From Aeropyrum camini SY1 = JCM 12091 (GTDB lineage Archaea; Thermoproteota; Thermoprotei_A; Sulfolobales; Acidilobaceae): 64,000 nucleotides of DNA. The stretch covers positions 1,364,001-1,428,000 of the forward strand of contig NC_022521.1 in NCBI RefSeq assembly GCF_000591035.1. Direction: 5' to 3'. A program made the translations under genes and the position numbers. Numbering within the stretch: position 1 is the stretch's first letter; every line of letters begins with the position of its first letter. This document shows, in pieces, positions 43,785-51,793 of the stretch. The notes beneath the pieces are model-generated. The model ran no database searches and was not told where the DNA came from. It saw only the letters and a program-made list of their open reading frames with translations.

Positions 43785-43903
43785 CCAAATAACAGTATAT
43801 ATATGATATATATCGCGGATAGGTCCTCGAAACCGCCGCCAGAGCGGGGGCGGTAGAGTGATATAGCCCCCAAGCTGACACTGTTCCCCTAGGGTTATCA
43901 GCG
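43785..43903 (+). promoter_or_regulatory. Divergent hemB/pheS promoter region and structured pheS leader
   Basis: A run of alternating TATA (about 43794-43813) provides TATA boxes on both strands, so hemB and pheS probably share this control region. On the pheS side the predicted transcript starts near 43835 and has a leader of about 70 nt. It contains ACCGCC (43832-43837) complementary to GGCGGT (43849-43854), and GGGGGC (43846-43851) complementary to GCCCCC (43866-43871). The two hairpins share bases and cannot form together. No tRNA-like or T-box motif is evident. Confidence 0.5.
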
Positions 43904-45370
43904 TTGGAAGTTACTTTAAGCCAGGGCGAGTACAGGCTGTTAAGGCTCATGGCTGAGAGGGGGTTCAGGGAGGGTACGCTCGAGGAAGCCGCCAAGATAC
44001 TCGGCGTCGACAAGAGCAGCCTGGCCAGCCTCTCAAACCTACTGGCAGAAAAGGGTGTAGTCGAGGTCAAGGAGAGGGTTGAGGAGCATTATGTATTAAC
44101 CGAGAGGGGTAGGGATGCGTTAGAGCGGGGGCTGCCCGAGGAGAAGCTAGTCCTCTTCCTAGCAGGCAGGGGTGGGGAGGCTAGTGTTGAGGAGGTTAGG
44201 AGGGCTCTAGGAGAGGAGGCGGGCATAGCACTGGGCCAGGCCGCTAGGAAGGGGTTGGTGGTGATAGCCGGGGGTGTAGTGAGGCTGGCCGTAGATCAGG
44301 CCGAGGCTCTTAAGACGATAACTCCCCTGAAAAAACTATTAGAGAACGTTGCCTCAGGTTCTAAGCCCACAGACGGGGGTGAGCTGCTTAGAGAGGCTTT
44401 GAGCAGAGGTCTCATTAGAAGGGAGGCTAGGCGGAGCATAGTTCTGAGGGTGAAGGTAAACCCCGAGGAGGCCCTGGCCAGGGCGAGGGTTGAGGCCGCA
44501 GGTCTCACAAGGGATATGCTGAAGAGCGGCGAGTGGAGGCGGCTCAGGTTCAAGACGTACAACGTGAAGGCCGAGCCCCCGAGGGTTCTGCCGGCCCGCC
44601 GACACTTCTTAGCCGAGTTCATAGAGAGGTTAAGGGATATATTGAGGGAGCTTGGCTTCAGAGAGGTCCGCGGCCCCCTTGTCGAGCTGGAGCTATTCAA
44701 CTTCGACGTGCTATTCCAGGCCCAGGACCACCCGGCCAGGGAGATACACGACAGTCTCTGGATAAAAAGCCCCAGGCGGGGTGACCTCTCAGGCTACTCG
44801 GACCTGGTGGAGAGGGTGGCGTCTGTCCACGAGAGAGGCTGGAAGTACAGGTGGAGCTCCGAAGTTGCCTCACGCTACATACTCAGAAGCCAGACCACGG
44901 CAGTATCCGCAAGGATACTAGCGACAAGGCCCAACCCGCCCGCCAGGTTCTTTACAGTGGGGAAGGTTTTCAGGAGCGACGCCGTAGGGCCCACGAGGCT
45001 CCCAGAGTTCCACCAGCTCGACGGGATAGAGGGGGATGAGGGCTACACTTTCAGGGACCTCCTTGGCAGGCTCGACGAGATAGCCTCGATGCTTGGTCTC
45101 AAGCTGAAGTTCAAGCCAGCCTACTTCCCCTTCACCGAGCCCAGCGTAGAGGGCTATGTGAGACTCCCTAACGGGAGGTGGCTGGAGCTATTCGGGGCTG
45201 GAATGTTCAGGCCCGAGGTCCTGGAGGCGGTCGGCGTCGACTACCCCGTGGGGGCCTGGGGCTTTGGTATTGAGAGGCTGGCGATGGCTTTCTACGGGGT
45301 GAGCGATATACGCAAACTCTACACTAGAGACGTCGACGAGGTTAGAGGTATGAGGGTGAGGTGGTTCTAG
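43904..45370 (+). CDS. pheS: Phenylalanyl-tRNA synthetase alpha subunit
   Basis: Catalytic subunit of the (alpha-beta)2 class II synthetase. The 488 residues have an N-terminal winged-helix part (about 1-70, GTLEEAAKILGVDKSSLASL) of the archaeal/eukaryotic type. The class II core follows: motif 2 FFTVGKVFRSDAVGPTRLPE near 345-365, FHQLDGIEGDEGYTFRDL, and motif 3 VGAWGFGIERLAM (about 456-468). TTG at 43904 is the likely start. The stop lies 1 bp before the pheT GTG. Confidence 0.95.
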   Translation: MEVTLSQGEYRLLRLMAERGFREGTLEEAAKILGVDKSSLASLSNLLAEKGVVEVKERVEEHYVLTERGRDALERGLPEEKLVLFLAGRGGEASVEEVRRALGEEAGIALGQAARKGLVVIAGGVVRLAVDQAEALKTITPLKKLLENVASGSKPTDGGELLREALSRGLIRREARRSIVLRVKVNPEEALARARVEAAGLTRDMLKSGEWRRLRFKTYNVKAEPPRVLPARRHFLAEFIERLRDILRELGFREVRGPLVELELFNFDVLFQAQDHPAREIHDSLWIKSPRRGDLSGYSDLVERVASVHERGWKYRWSSEVASRYILRSQTTAVSARILATRPNPPARFFTVGKVFRSDAVGPTRLPEFHQLDGIEGDEGYTFRDLLGRLDEIASMLGLKLKFKPAYFPFTEPSVEGYVRLPNGRWLELFGAGMFRPEVLEAVGVDYPVGAWGFGIERLAMAFYGVSDIRKLYTRDVDEVRGMRVRWF

Positions 45371-45371
45371 G

Positions 45372-47018
45372 GTGCCGGTGATCAGGGTTAGGAAGGAGAG
45401 GCTGGAGGACCTCACAGGCCTTGGCTTAGGGGAGCTGGAGGAGCTCCTCTTTAGACTGAAGTGTGAGGTCGAGCAGCCGGAGGAGGGCGTGCTGGAGGTG
45501 GAGGTCAATCCTGACAGGCCCGACATGTTCATAGGAGAGGGTATAGCGAGGGCGGTCAAGGGTATCGCGGGGCTCGAGGAGGGCTGGAGGCCGCCGGAGG
45601 TTGTCGAGGCCCCGGTCCTCCTGAGGGTTGAGAGGGTGCCGCAGAGGCCCTATATAGGGGCCGCAGTTGTGTACGGGGTTAGCGTCGACGAGCTATTCCT
45701 CGAGGAGCTCATACAGTTCCAGGAGAAGCTGCACGACTCTCTGGGGAGGAGGAGGGCCAAGATAGCAATAGGCTTCCACGACCTGGCGAAGCTCCCCTCA
45801 AACATTGTGGAGTACAAGCTCCTACCCATAGACACTCGGATGAAACCCCTAGGCTACGGAGGCTCCGAGATGAGCTTCAGGGAGTTCCTACTAGTAGACG
45901 AGAAGGGGAACCTCTACGGCGGCCTAGCGGCGAAAGACGACAGCCACCCCTTCCTCCTCTCCGGAGGCGAGGTCATAGCAGCCCCTCCAGTTATAAACAG
46001 TGAGATAACCCGCGTCGAGCCCGGTACTAGAGACCTCTTCATAGACGTCACAGGAACGTCGGCAGAGCTCGTCGCGAAGACCCTAGACATAATAGTAACC
46101 AGCCTCGCCGAGAGGAGGGGCGCCAGGGTTGGCATGGTAAGGCTAGAGGGGTCTAGTACAGCCTGGGGTTCAACACCCCTGCTATCAGAGGCTAAACGGA
46201 CTCTAGACCCGCGGTCGGTCTCCAAGCTCCTCGGGGTTAAGGTGTCGCCCGAGGATGCAGCCCTCCACCTCAGGAGGATGAGGCACAACGCGACGCCCAA
46301 GGGGGGTGTCGTAGAGGTTAGGGTGCCCCCCTTCAGGGCTGACATTCTAGGCGAGGTCGACCTGGCCGAGGATATAGCGATCTCCATAGGCTACGAGGCA
46401 CTAGGTCGCCGGTGGCCTGGCAAGTTCCACGGCGGCAGCCTCAGGTGGGAGACCCAGGTTTACAGGGCCGTCAAGGACCTGCTCGTCGGCCTTGGCTTCA
46501 CAGAGGTGGTGCAGCTGGTGCTGACTAGCCCGAGGCTTGTCGAGGCCGCTGGCTTCTCCGGCATTGCAGTCGAGGTGCTAAACCCTGTCCAGCAGGAGTA
46601 CAGCGTCCTGAGGCCCACACTATTGATAACCCTGCTTCAAACCCTTAGGGAGAACCAGCATAGGCGGAAGCCGGTGAAGGTTTTCGAGGCTGGCAGTACT
46701 GTCTACCTTGAGGATGGGGAGCCGCGTGACGAGGAGAGGCTCGCCCTGGGCGTTCTAGACGAGGAGGCTGGTTTCGAGGACGTGCAGGCCCCTGTTTACG
46801 CTGTTCTGAGGATCATCGGCGTCGAGTTCGAGGTCGGAGAGGCGAGCCACCCAATGTTCATGGAGGGGAGGGCCGCCGTTATCAGGGTCGGCGGCGAGAC
46901 GCTGGGGTATATAGGAGAGGTTAAGCCCGAGGTCCTCGAAGCCTTCGGCCTGGAGTATCCTGTGGCCGCGGCTGAGATCTCGCTAGAGGTGCTGGCTAGA
47001 TGGACGTCCAGGACCTGA
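45372..47018 (+). CDS. pheT: Phenylalanyl-tRNA synthetase beta subunit
   Basis: Partner of PheS for tRNA binding and editing. At 548 residues it is the short archaeal/eukaryotic form, lacking the bacterial EMAP and anticodon-fold extensions. Recognisable parts are EVEVNPDRPDMFIGEGIARAV split near residue 40, HDLAKLPSNIVEYKLLPID (B3/4 editing region), and the C-terminal catalytic-like domain with LNPVQQEYSVLRPTL and KVFEAGSTVYLEDGEP. The start is GTG 45372. It overlaps mptA by 19 bp, so these are co-translated. Confidence 0.94.
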   Translation: MPVIRVRKERLEDLTGLGLGELEELLFRLKCEVEQPEEGVLEVEVNPDRPDMFIGEGIARAVKGIAGLEEGWRPPEVVEAPVLLRVERVPQRPYIGAAVVYGVSVDELFLEELIQFQEKLHDSLGRRRAKIAIGFHDLAKLPSNIVEYKLLPIDTRMKPLGYGGSEMSFREFLLVDEKGNLYGGLAAKDDSHPFLLSGGEVIAAPPVINSEITRVEPGTRDLFIDVTGTSAELVAKTLDIIVTSLAERRGARVGMVRLEGSSTAWGSTPLLSEAKRTLDPRSVSKLLGVKVSPEDAALHLRRMRHNATPKGGVVEVRVPPFRADILGEVDLAEDIAISIGYEALGRRWPGKFHGGSLRWETQVYRAVKDLLVGLGFTEVVQLVLTSPRLVEAAGFSGIAVEVLNPVQQEYSVLRPTLLITLLQTLRENQHRRKPVKVFEAGSTVYLEDGEPRDEERLALGVLDEEAGFEDVQAPVYAVLRIIGVEFEVGEASHPMFMEGRAAVIRVGGETLGYIGEVKPEVLEAFGLEYPVAAAEISLEVLARWTSRT

Positions 47019-47851
47019 AGCCGCCCAAGCCCCTCTACCTGGAGAGGGTCGGCTTCCGGGGGGTTAGGAGGAGGACATTGCTGGAGACTCCTGAGGGGCC
47101 TATAACGCTTGACCTAGAGCTAGACGTGTATGTAGACCTGGACAGGAGCAAACGGGGGGTCCACCTCTCAAGGAACATCGAGGCTGTGGAGGCGGTAGTC
47201 TCGGAGAGGAGGGCGAGGAGTATAGAGGGGCTGCTGAGGGCCATAGCCAAAGAGCTGCTCTCAAGGCACGGCTACGCTGAGAAGGCCACTGTAAGGGCGA
47301 GGACGCGGTACTACATAGACCTCGAAGCCGCGGGTATTAAGGGGCGCGAGCCCGTGGGCGTGGCGGTCACAGTCTCCCTAACCAGGTCTGGTGTAGAGAG
47401 GTGGCGGGTCGCCGTTTCCGTGAGGGGGATGACAGTCTGCCCCAGCGCCCAGACAACTATAGCGGAGGAAGAGGGGATCAGAGACCCCTCGAAAGCCCCG
47501 AGCCACAGCCAGAAGGTTCTCCTGAAGGGCACGGTAGACACCGAGAAGGTTATGGTCAGGATAGAGGACCTCGCGAGAGCCCTCCTCCTAAGCTTCTCGG
47601 CACCCACGTTCACACTACTAAAGAAGCCGCAGGAGGCTAGGCTGATCCTCGAGGCGTTCACAAGACCTATGTTCGTGGAGGACGTTGTCCGGGAGGCGGC
47701 CTGGAGGATAGCGGCGATCCCCTACATACCCGGCGATGCGCTGCTGCAGGTTGAGGCCGTTAGCCTGGAGAGCATCCATCCGCACGACCTAGTGGCCATG
47801 CTTAGGAGCAGGGTTTCCGAGGTGAGGAGCCTCGAGCCGGAGCGCAGCTAG
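47000..47851 (+). CDS. mptA: GTP cyclohydrolase MptA (FolE2/COG1469 type)
   Basis: Opens GTP to a dihydroneopterin cyclic phosphate (archaeal MptA) or dihydroneopterin triphosphate (FolE2), the first step to tetrahydropterin C1 carriers. The 283 residues show GVHLSRNIEAV (metal His region), ARTRYYIDLEAAGIKGREP, VRGMTVCPSAQTTIAEEEG (described in parts) and HSQKVLLKGTV. ATG at 47000 lies within the end of pheT. MptE, a later enzyme of the same pathway, is at 55.6 kb, which supports a pterin route in this organism. Confidence 0.9.
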   Translation: MDVQDLKPPKPLYLERVGFRGVRRRTLLETPEGPITLDLELDVYVDLDRSKRGVHLSRNIEAVEAVVSERRARSIEGLLRAIAKELLSRHGYAEKATVRARTRYYIDLEAAGIKGREPVGVAVTVSLTRSGVERWRVAVSVRGMTVCPSAQTTIAEEEGIRDPSKAPSHSQKVLLKGTVDTEKVMVRIEDLARALLLSFSAPTFTLLKKPQEARLILEAFTRPMFVEDVVREAAWRIAAIPYIPGDALLQVEAVSLESIHPHDLVAMLRSRVSEVRSLEPERS

Positions 47852-47882
47852 CTGGAGGTGTCCTGGCGATCTGGAGAGGGAG

Positions 47883-49133
47883 GTGTACTCCAAGCCCTGG
47901 TACTGGGGTTGCCGCGGCATTGCCTGCAGCGACGCGGGAGGAGGCTTCACCATTATCACCGGTGTGGAGTGCGACGAGCCACTGGCGGCTATAGCGCACC
48001 GCGGTAGGGTCGACGCAGAGTCTGGGAGAGAGGTTATGGAGGCCCTCCTTCGGGGGGGCGCGGGCCTTGACGTCGAGTGTATACACCCCATCGTATCTGT
48101 CGAGGAGGTCTCGCTGGAGAGCGCTGGCCCGAGGAGCATGTCGTACCGGCTCCTCTCCAGACCCTACGGCCTGCTCCTGGCCAAGGTTTACAGGAGGCCC
48201 CCGCCTGTTGACAGGGAGTGGCTTCTCCTCAGAACCCTGGCGCGATACGGCCTACCCCTAGCGCCCCGCCCCCTCTGCAGGGCGTCCCTAGAGGGGAGGC
48301 CGTACATGGTTATACACGAGTATGTGGAGGGGGTGCCCGCGGCCACCCTGTTTATCGAAGCCGCTAAGCAGAGCCTTAAAACCGGGGTGGCCGCAGTCCC
48401 CTCAGAAGCCGGCTCCCTCGGGGTCGCCGTGGCCGCGATCCACGCCAACCTGGCCTCATGCAGGGAATCTTGGTGCAAACCTGAGGAGCCCGCGGAGGCT
48501 CTTGTTGAGAGGTGGAAAAGGAGGCTGGCGTCGAGGGCCGCAATGATAGAGGACCTCGCCAGTGGACTCCCGGCTGAGGAGGCCCGTATCATCGCCGAGG
48601 CCGCCTCCGCCCTGCGACAGCTGTATAGGCGTGAGTGGAGGGGACTCAGAGGCGGTGTGGCCATGCAGATCCACGGAGACCTTCACCTATACCAGGTGCT
48701 CGTTTCTAGAAGCGGTAGGATAGTGGTTACCGACTTCGAGGGCGAGCCTTCGAGGCAGCCTGCAGGGGCTATGGAGAAGGAGCACCCTGAGAGGGATCTA
48801 GCGGCGCTTCTGAGGAGCCTGGACTACGCCAGCGTACTCGCGGCCCAGGCTCTCGAGGGGAAGACTGTGGATGCAGCTATAGAGAAGGCTAGGGGGGAGC
48901 TGGGAGGCTGGGTTGAGGCTAGCTACCGGGTTATCGAGGCCAGCTACATAGACGCACTATCCAGGGCTGGGTTCCCCGGTGAAGTAGCAAGGGAGAGGCT
49001 TGCCTTCTGGCTGGTGGAGAGGGCGAGCTACGAGACGGTTTATGAGCTGAAGTACAGGACAGGCTATCATCTGATACCCGCCACCGCGCTGCTAGAGGCT
49101 GTGGAGGGCGGCATGGATTGGCTGGAGCGATAG
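47883..49133 (+). CDS. Maltokinase-like (aminoglycoside-phosphotransferase fold) kinase
   Basis: A 416-residue sugar-kinase-like protein of the family that includes maltokinase and the kinase part of trehalose synthase fusions. Catalytic loop MQIHGDLHLYQVL (HGDxH), metal motif VVTDFEGEPSRQPAG, then ERDLAALLRSLDYA. The C-terminal ASYETVYELKYRTGYHLIPAT is typical of maltokinases. The N-terminal lobe has the likely ATP lysine in LLLAKVYRRPPP. It would phosphorylate a disaccharide such as maltose or trehalose (inference). Start GTG 47883 after GAGAGGGAG. It overlaps the next gene by 16 bp. Confidence 0.75.
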   Translation: MYSKPWYWGCRGIACSDAGGGFTIITGVECDEPLAAIAHRGRVDAESGREVMEALLRGGAGLDVECIHPIVSVEEVSLESAGPRSMSYRLLSRPYGLLLAKVYRRPPPVDREWLLLRTLARYGLPLAPRPLCRASLEGRPYMVIHEYVEGVPAATLFIEAAKQSLKTGVAAVPSEAGSLGVAVAAIHANLASCRESWCKPEEPAEALVERWKRRLASRAAMIEDLASGLPAEEARIIAEAASALRQLYRREWRGLRGGVAMQIHGDLHLYQVLVSRSGRIVVTDFEGEPSRQPAGAMEKEHPERDLAALLRSLDYASVLAAQALEGKTVDAAIEKARGELGGWVEASYRVIEASYIDALSRAGFPGEVARERLAFWLVERASYETVYELKYRTGYHLIPATALLEAVEGGMDWLER

Positions 49134-50017
49134 TCCCCCGCTCCGTTTACAAGGACCTCGTCCCCCAAGGCACTAGGAGGGTCTCTGTAGCGACTCTAGG
49201 CGGGATGGAGAACTTCGACCTTGACTACTACAGGGTTGATCTCAAGGGGCTCATAGTGCACAAGCCCCCCACACCCGACGCAGAGCTGATAAGAGGTGAC
49301 GTCAGGCTTGAGATCGCCCCTAGACCGTGGATAGAGATGTGTAGGTGGCACAGCGGCCCTCTGGATAGGCGAGACAACCCCCTAACCAGGATATACTGCA
49401 CCACCCCGGCCCAGGGCTTCTGCAGGCAGCATAGGAGGAGTGAGAGGGCTCTCTACGACGAGTGCTTTGGTTCACATGGAGATAGGGGTTTATGGGCGTG
49501 TAAGGCTCTAGACGCTGCTGTGCAGGCGGAATACGCGGTCTACCTGGCAGCCTTCTACAGCCCCTCAGCCCCAGTGAAAGTCGGGGTCACCAGGAGGTTC
49601 AGGATCCTGGAGAGGCTTGCGGAGCAGCCCCACATAGCAGCGACCACGGTAGCCGTCCTCGACAGCGCCTACAGGGCTAGGATCCTAGAGATAGAGATAA
49701 GCAGGAGAGGGATAGCAAGGCAGACCACCAGGAAGACGAGAGTAGCCAGGTACCTGAGGAGGATGGAGCCACTAATAGCCCTCAGGAGGGCGGCTGAGGA
49801 GGCTTCAAGCCTCGCCAGCGTAACCTGGAGCGGGAAGCTGTTCGCCGTTGAGCCGCCGCCGGGCATTTCAGACCCAATACAGCCTAGGCCAAGGCTGAAA
49901 TTCACAGTCGCAGGCTACTGGGGAGGCCTCCTAGGCCTCCGCGCCGGGGGGGATATACTGTGGGTGAGGTCGGGCGACGTGATGCACAAGACAAGCCTTG
50001 CATACGCGGAGGCCTAG
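49118..50017 (+). CDS. DUF2797-family zinc-binding protein
   Basis: A 299-residue protein of unknown function. A Cys/His-rich part (about 75-135: CRWHSGPLDRR, YCTTPAQGFCRQH, YDECFGSHGDRGLWACKAL) probably binds zinc. The central segment YAVYLAAFYSPSAPVKVGVTRRFRI resembles the GIY-YIG-like core noted in DUF2797 proteins (KVGxTR). If nuclease-like, nucleic acid would be the substrate (inference). TTG at 49118 lies within the end of the kinase gene, so the two are coupled. Last gene of the pheS operon group. Confidence 0.75.
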   Translation: MAGAIVPRSVYKDLVPQGTRRVSVATLGGMENFDLDYYRVDLKGLIVHKPPTPDAELIRGDVRLEIAPRPWIEMCRWHSGPLDRRDNPLTRIYCTTPAQGFCRQHRRSERALYDECFGSHGDRGLWACKALDAAVQAEYAVYLAAFYSPSAPVKVGVTRRFRILERLAEQPHIAATTVAVLDSAYRARILEIEISRRGIARQTTRKTRVARYLRRMEPLIALRRAAEEASSLASVTWSGKLFAVEPPPGISDPIQPRPRLKFTVAGYWGGLLGLRAGGDILWVRSGDVMHKTSLAYAEA

Positions 50018-50045
50018 GAGGAGCGCGGGCGGTTCAAGGGGCCGA

Positions 50046-50279
50046 CTACTCCTCCTTCTCGAGGGCCTTGGACAACACCAGGGATCTGGCCAGGCTTACA
50101 GAGGCTGATAGCAGAGCCAGGCCTATAAGAGCGGCGAGAAGGCTAGCCGCAACCCTAGGCTCCTCGAGAGTTATGAGGCTGAGGGCGTTGCCGAAGAAGT
50201 ACAGCGACAAGGCTCCGAACAGTACCGCGAGGGCGACGGCAACTATCTCCGGGAGCCTACCCCTAAGCCTGCTGGACAA
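50046..50279 (-). CDS. Small two-helix membrane protein
   Basis: A 77-residue frame with two hydrophobic helices (about 11-34 and 43-63) joined by a short loop (ITLEEPRV) and a charged C-terminus (SKALEKEE). Helix composition and a clean start ATG make it a plausible real gene. I recognise no family. AACATATTTACCC on the minus strand (about 50317-50330) may be its TATA box. Confidence 0.6.
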   Translation of the reverse strand: MSSRLRGRLPEIVAVALAVLFGALSLYFFGNALSLITLEEPRVAASLLAALIGLALLSASVSLARSLVLSKALEKEE

Positions 50280-50344
50280 CCCTCAGCCATCCCCTAACCG
50301 AACCCTGGTCGGATTATGGGTAAATATGTTAGTCGCCTGCTGCG

Positions 50345-50460
50345 CAGCGGGTGGAGGGCGTCAGCCAGGGGTTCGGGCCTCACCAAGGCTCCAGCACCCC
50401 TTCGCCGTGTGGGAGCTGGAGCCCCTCGGTAGCGGCAGACGTCATCAAAGCCCTCCCGAG
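50345..50460. repeat. Nested inverted repeats in a 249-bp gene-free gap
   Basis: GGCTCCAGC (50387-50395) and GCTGGAGCC (50415-50423) form a perfect 9-bp stem. Outside it GGAGGGC (50353-50359) matches GCCCTCC (50450-50456). The stretch is GC-rich, unlike the AT-rich TATA-containing start of the same gap. It lies downstream of the leftward gene at 50529 and upstream of the leftward gene at 50279. Either strand could be transcribed. No tRNA, SRP or RNase P signature is visible. It could be a structured RNA or a processing/termination element. Confidence 0.45.
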
Positions 50461-50528
50461 AGTAAGCTTTACACCTCTACACAGTTATAGATGCCTGGGG
50501 CTTTTTGTTCCAGCTGGCCGCGCCTCCT

Positions 50529-50969
50529 TTAGCCTCTGGAGGCGAGGCTTACCAGGTATGATATGAACTGTGCTGCGATGGAGGGCAGTATGATGAAGCC
50601 AAGTATTATGCCGTAGAGGGGGCTGGCGTCGAACTCAACAGCCACTCTAGCACCCTCGGCGCTGTATTCCATGTCAACAACCCCATCCCCTACCACTGCC
50701 ATGGTGAGTATAAAGCCCAACAGTAGGGCTGAGGACCTGAACACAGGCTCCAGCACAGTACCTTTCAACCCCCTAGCCGCGATTACGAGGAGGTAGATGG
50801 CGAGCACTAGAGTACCGGCCCCGCTGAGACCCACTCCCCCCTGTGGGATGGCTATGATGCTGGGCAGCAAGACTCCGAATACTAACACTACCAATGTCAG
50901 GTCCAGGAGCCCCAGGAACGCAGCCCTGGCGAACCTAAATAGCCAGGTCAGAGCTTCATCCCTAGCCAT
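50529..50969 (-). CDS. Integral membrane protein of unknown function
   Basis: About 146 residues from ATG 50969 (MARDEAL); a longer frame reaches 51005 but the ATG at 50969 overlaps the stop of the upstream gene (ATGGCTAG), the usual coupling arrangement. Four hydrophobic segments: LGLLDLTLVVLVFGVLLPSI, GTLVLAIYLLVIAA, SALLLGFILTMAVV and PLYGIILGFIILPSIAAQF. No recognisable domain. It sits in a run of small membrane proteins on the same strand, which may form one complex (inference). Confidence 0.7.
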   Translation of the reverse strand: MARDEALTWLFRFARAAFLGLLDLTLVVLVFGVLLPSIIAIPQGGVGLSGAGTLVLAIYLLVIAARGLKGTVLEPVFRSSALLLGFILTMAVVGDGVVDMEYSAEGARVAVEFDASPLYGIILGFIILPSIAAQFISYLVSLASRG

Positions 50970-51345
50970 GGAGCCCGGCCCCCACGCCCTCGACCCCCAT
51001 GTCAATCTCTAGCCTGTAGAGACCGGCGATCCTCGCCTCGAACACAATATCCTCCACCTTCTGCGCAGCCTCCCGGGGGATCTCGACCTCAACATACCCC
51101 CCGCCCGCGAGGTCCACAGGCCCTCCCTGGTAGGCCTCTCCGCCCGCCGTTATTATGAGTCTCGCGCCGGAGAGCTCAATGGAGCCGGTGTAGGCCAGCC
51201 TGACCACCACTACATCTCCTCTCTCATATGTCTCAAGCTGGAAACCCCCCTCCCTGACGCTGGAGGCGAAGTCGTATAGTGGGGCAGCCGCTAATGCGGT
51301 TAGCAGCAGACCGGAGGCTATTATAAATAGCTCGAGGATCCTCAA
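50962..51345 (-). CDS. Membrane-anchored beta-rich extracellular protein
   Basis: A 127-residue protein: N-terminal hydrophobic signal or anchor (about 1-22, ELFIIASGLLLTALAAAP), then a beta-sandwich-like domain (GDVVVVRLAYTGSIELSGARLIIT ... YVEVEIPREAAQKVEDI, described in parts) and a Gly-rich end. No family recognised. Its stop overlaps the next membrane gene, and a third membrane gene lies 62 bp upstream, suggesting a small operon. Confidence 0.68.
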   Translation of the reverse strand: MRILELFIIASGLLLTALAAAPLYDFASSVREGGFQLETYERGDVVVVRLAYTGSIELSGARLIITAGGEAYQGGPVDLAGGGYVEVEIPREAAQKVEDIVFEARIAGLYRLEIDMGVEGVGAGLHG

Positions 51346-51407
51346 CCTTCAGACACCCGCCGAACACTCTTCCAAGATCATCTACGGCTGTCTAAGGTAG
51401 AAGCCTG

Positions 51408-51704
51408 CTACCCCCGCTCCTTTGGGCAGCCTCGGAAAAGGTCGACACCCCTGGAGAGGACCACCGAGCCAGCTGCCAGCGCGATGGCTAGGAAAGCTAC
51501 TTTTACCAGCATATCTATCAGTATGCTACTGTTAACGGTTATAGCCTCAGCTATACTGGCTGCAGGCTCCACCTCGACTCTGAATGTATTGTAGGCGTCG
51601 TATGCTGTATAGAAGACGAAGCCGACCATTCCGAGACCTAGTATTATGAGGAAGGCTCCCACGCTGATGGAGGCAACTCCACCGAGCAAAACTGCGTCCA
51701 CCAC
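51408..51704 (-). CDS. Small membrane protein with two transmembrane helices
   Basis: 98 residues: a long N-terminal hydrophobic stretch (about 4-33), an extracellular-looking loop (FRVEVEPAASIAEAITVNSS) and a second helix (about 65-86) with a Cys/Lys tail. No family recognised. First gene of the apparent three-gene membrane set 51704-50529. Confidence 0.65.
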   Translation of the reverse strand: MVDAVLLGGVASISVGAFLIILGLGMVGFVFYTAYDAYNTFRVEVEPAASIAEAITVNSSILIDMLVKVAFLAIALAAGSVVLSRGVDLFRGCPKERG

Positions 51705-51793
51705 GGATTGATAATGTGACGAGGCGTTGTTGAAAAAGGTTTGAGCCTCGAAGAAGGCTTTACGCGGGTTTGGGGCTCTTGCGACTTACTACC

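Noticed and set aside
45372-47851. Frameshift suspicion at the pheT/mptA overlap
   Set aside because: Both frames are complete with family-typical termini; the 19-bp overlap is ordinary translational coupling.
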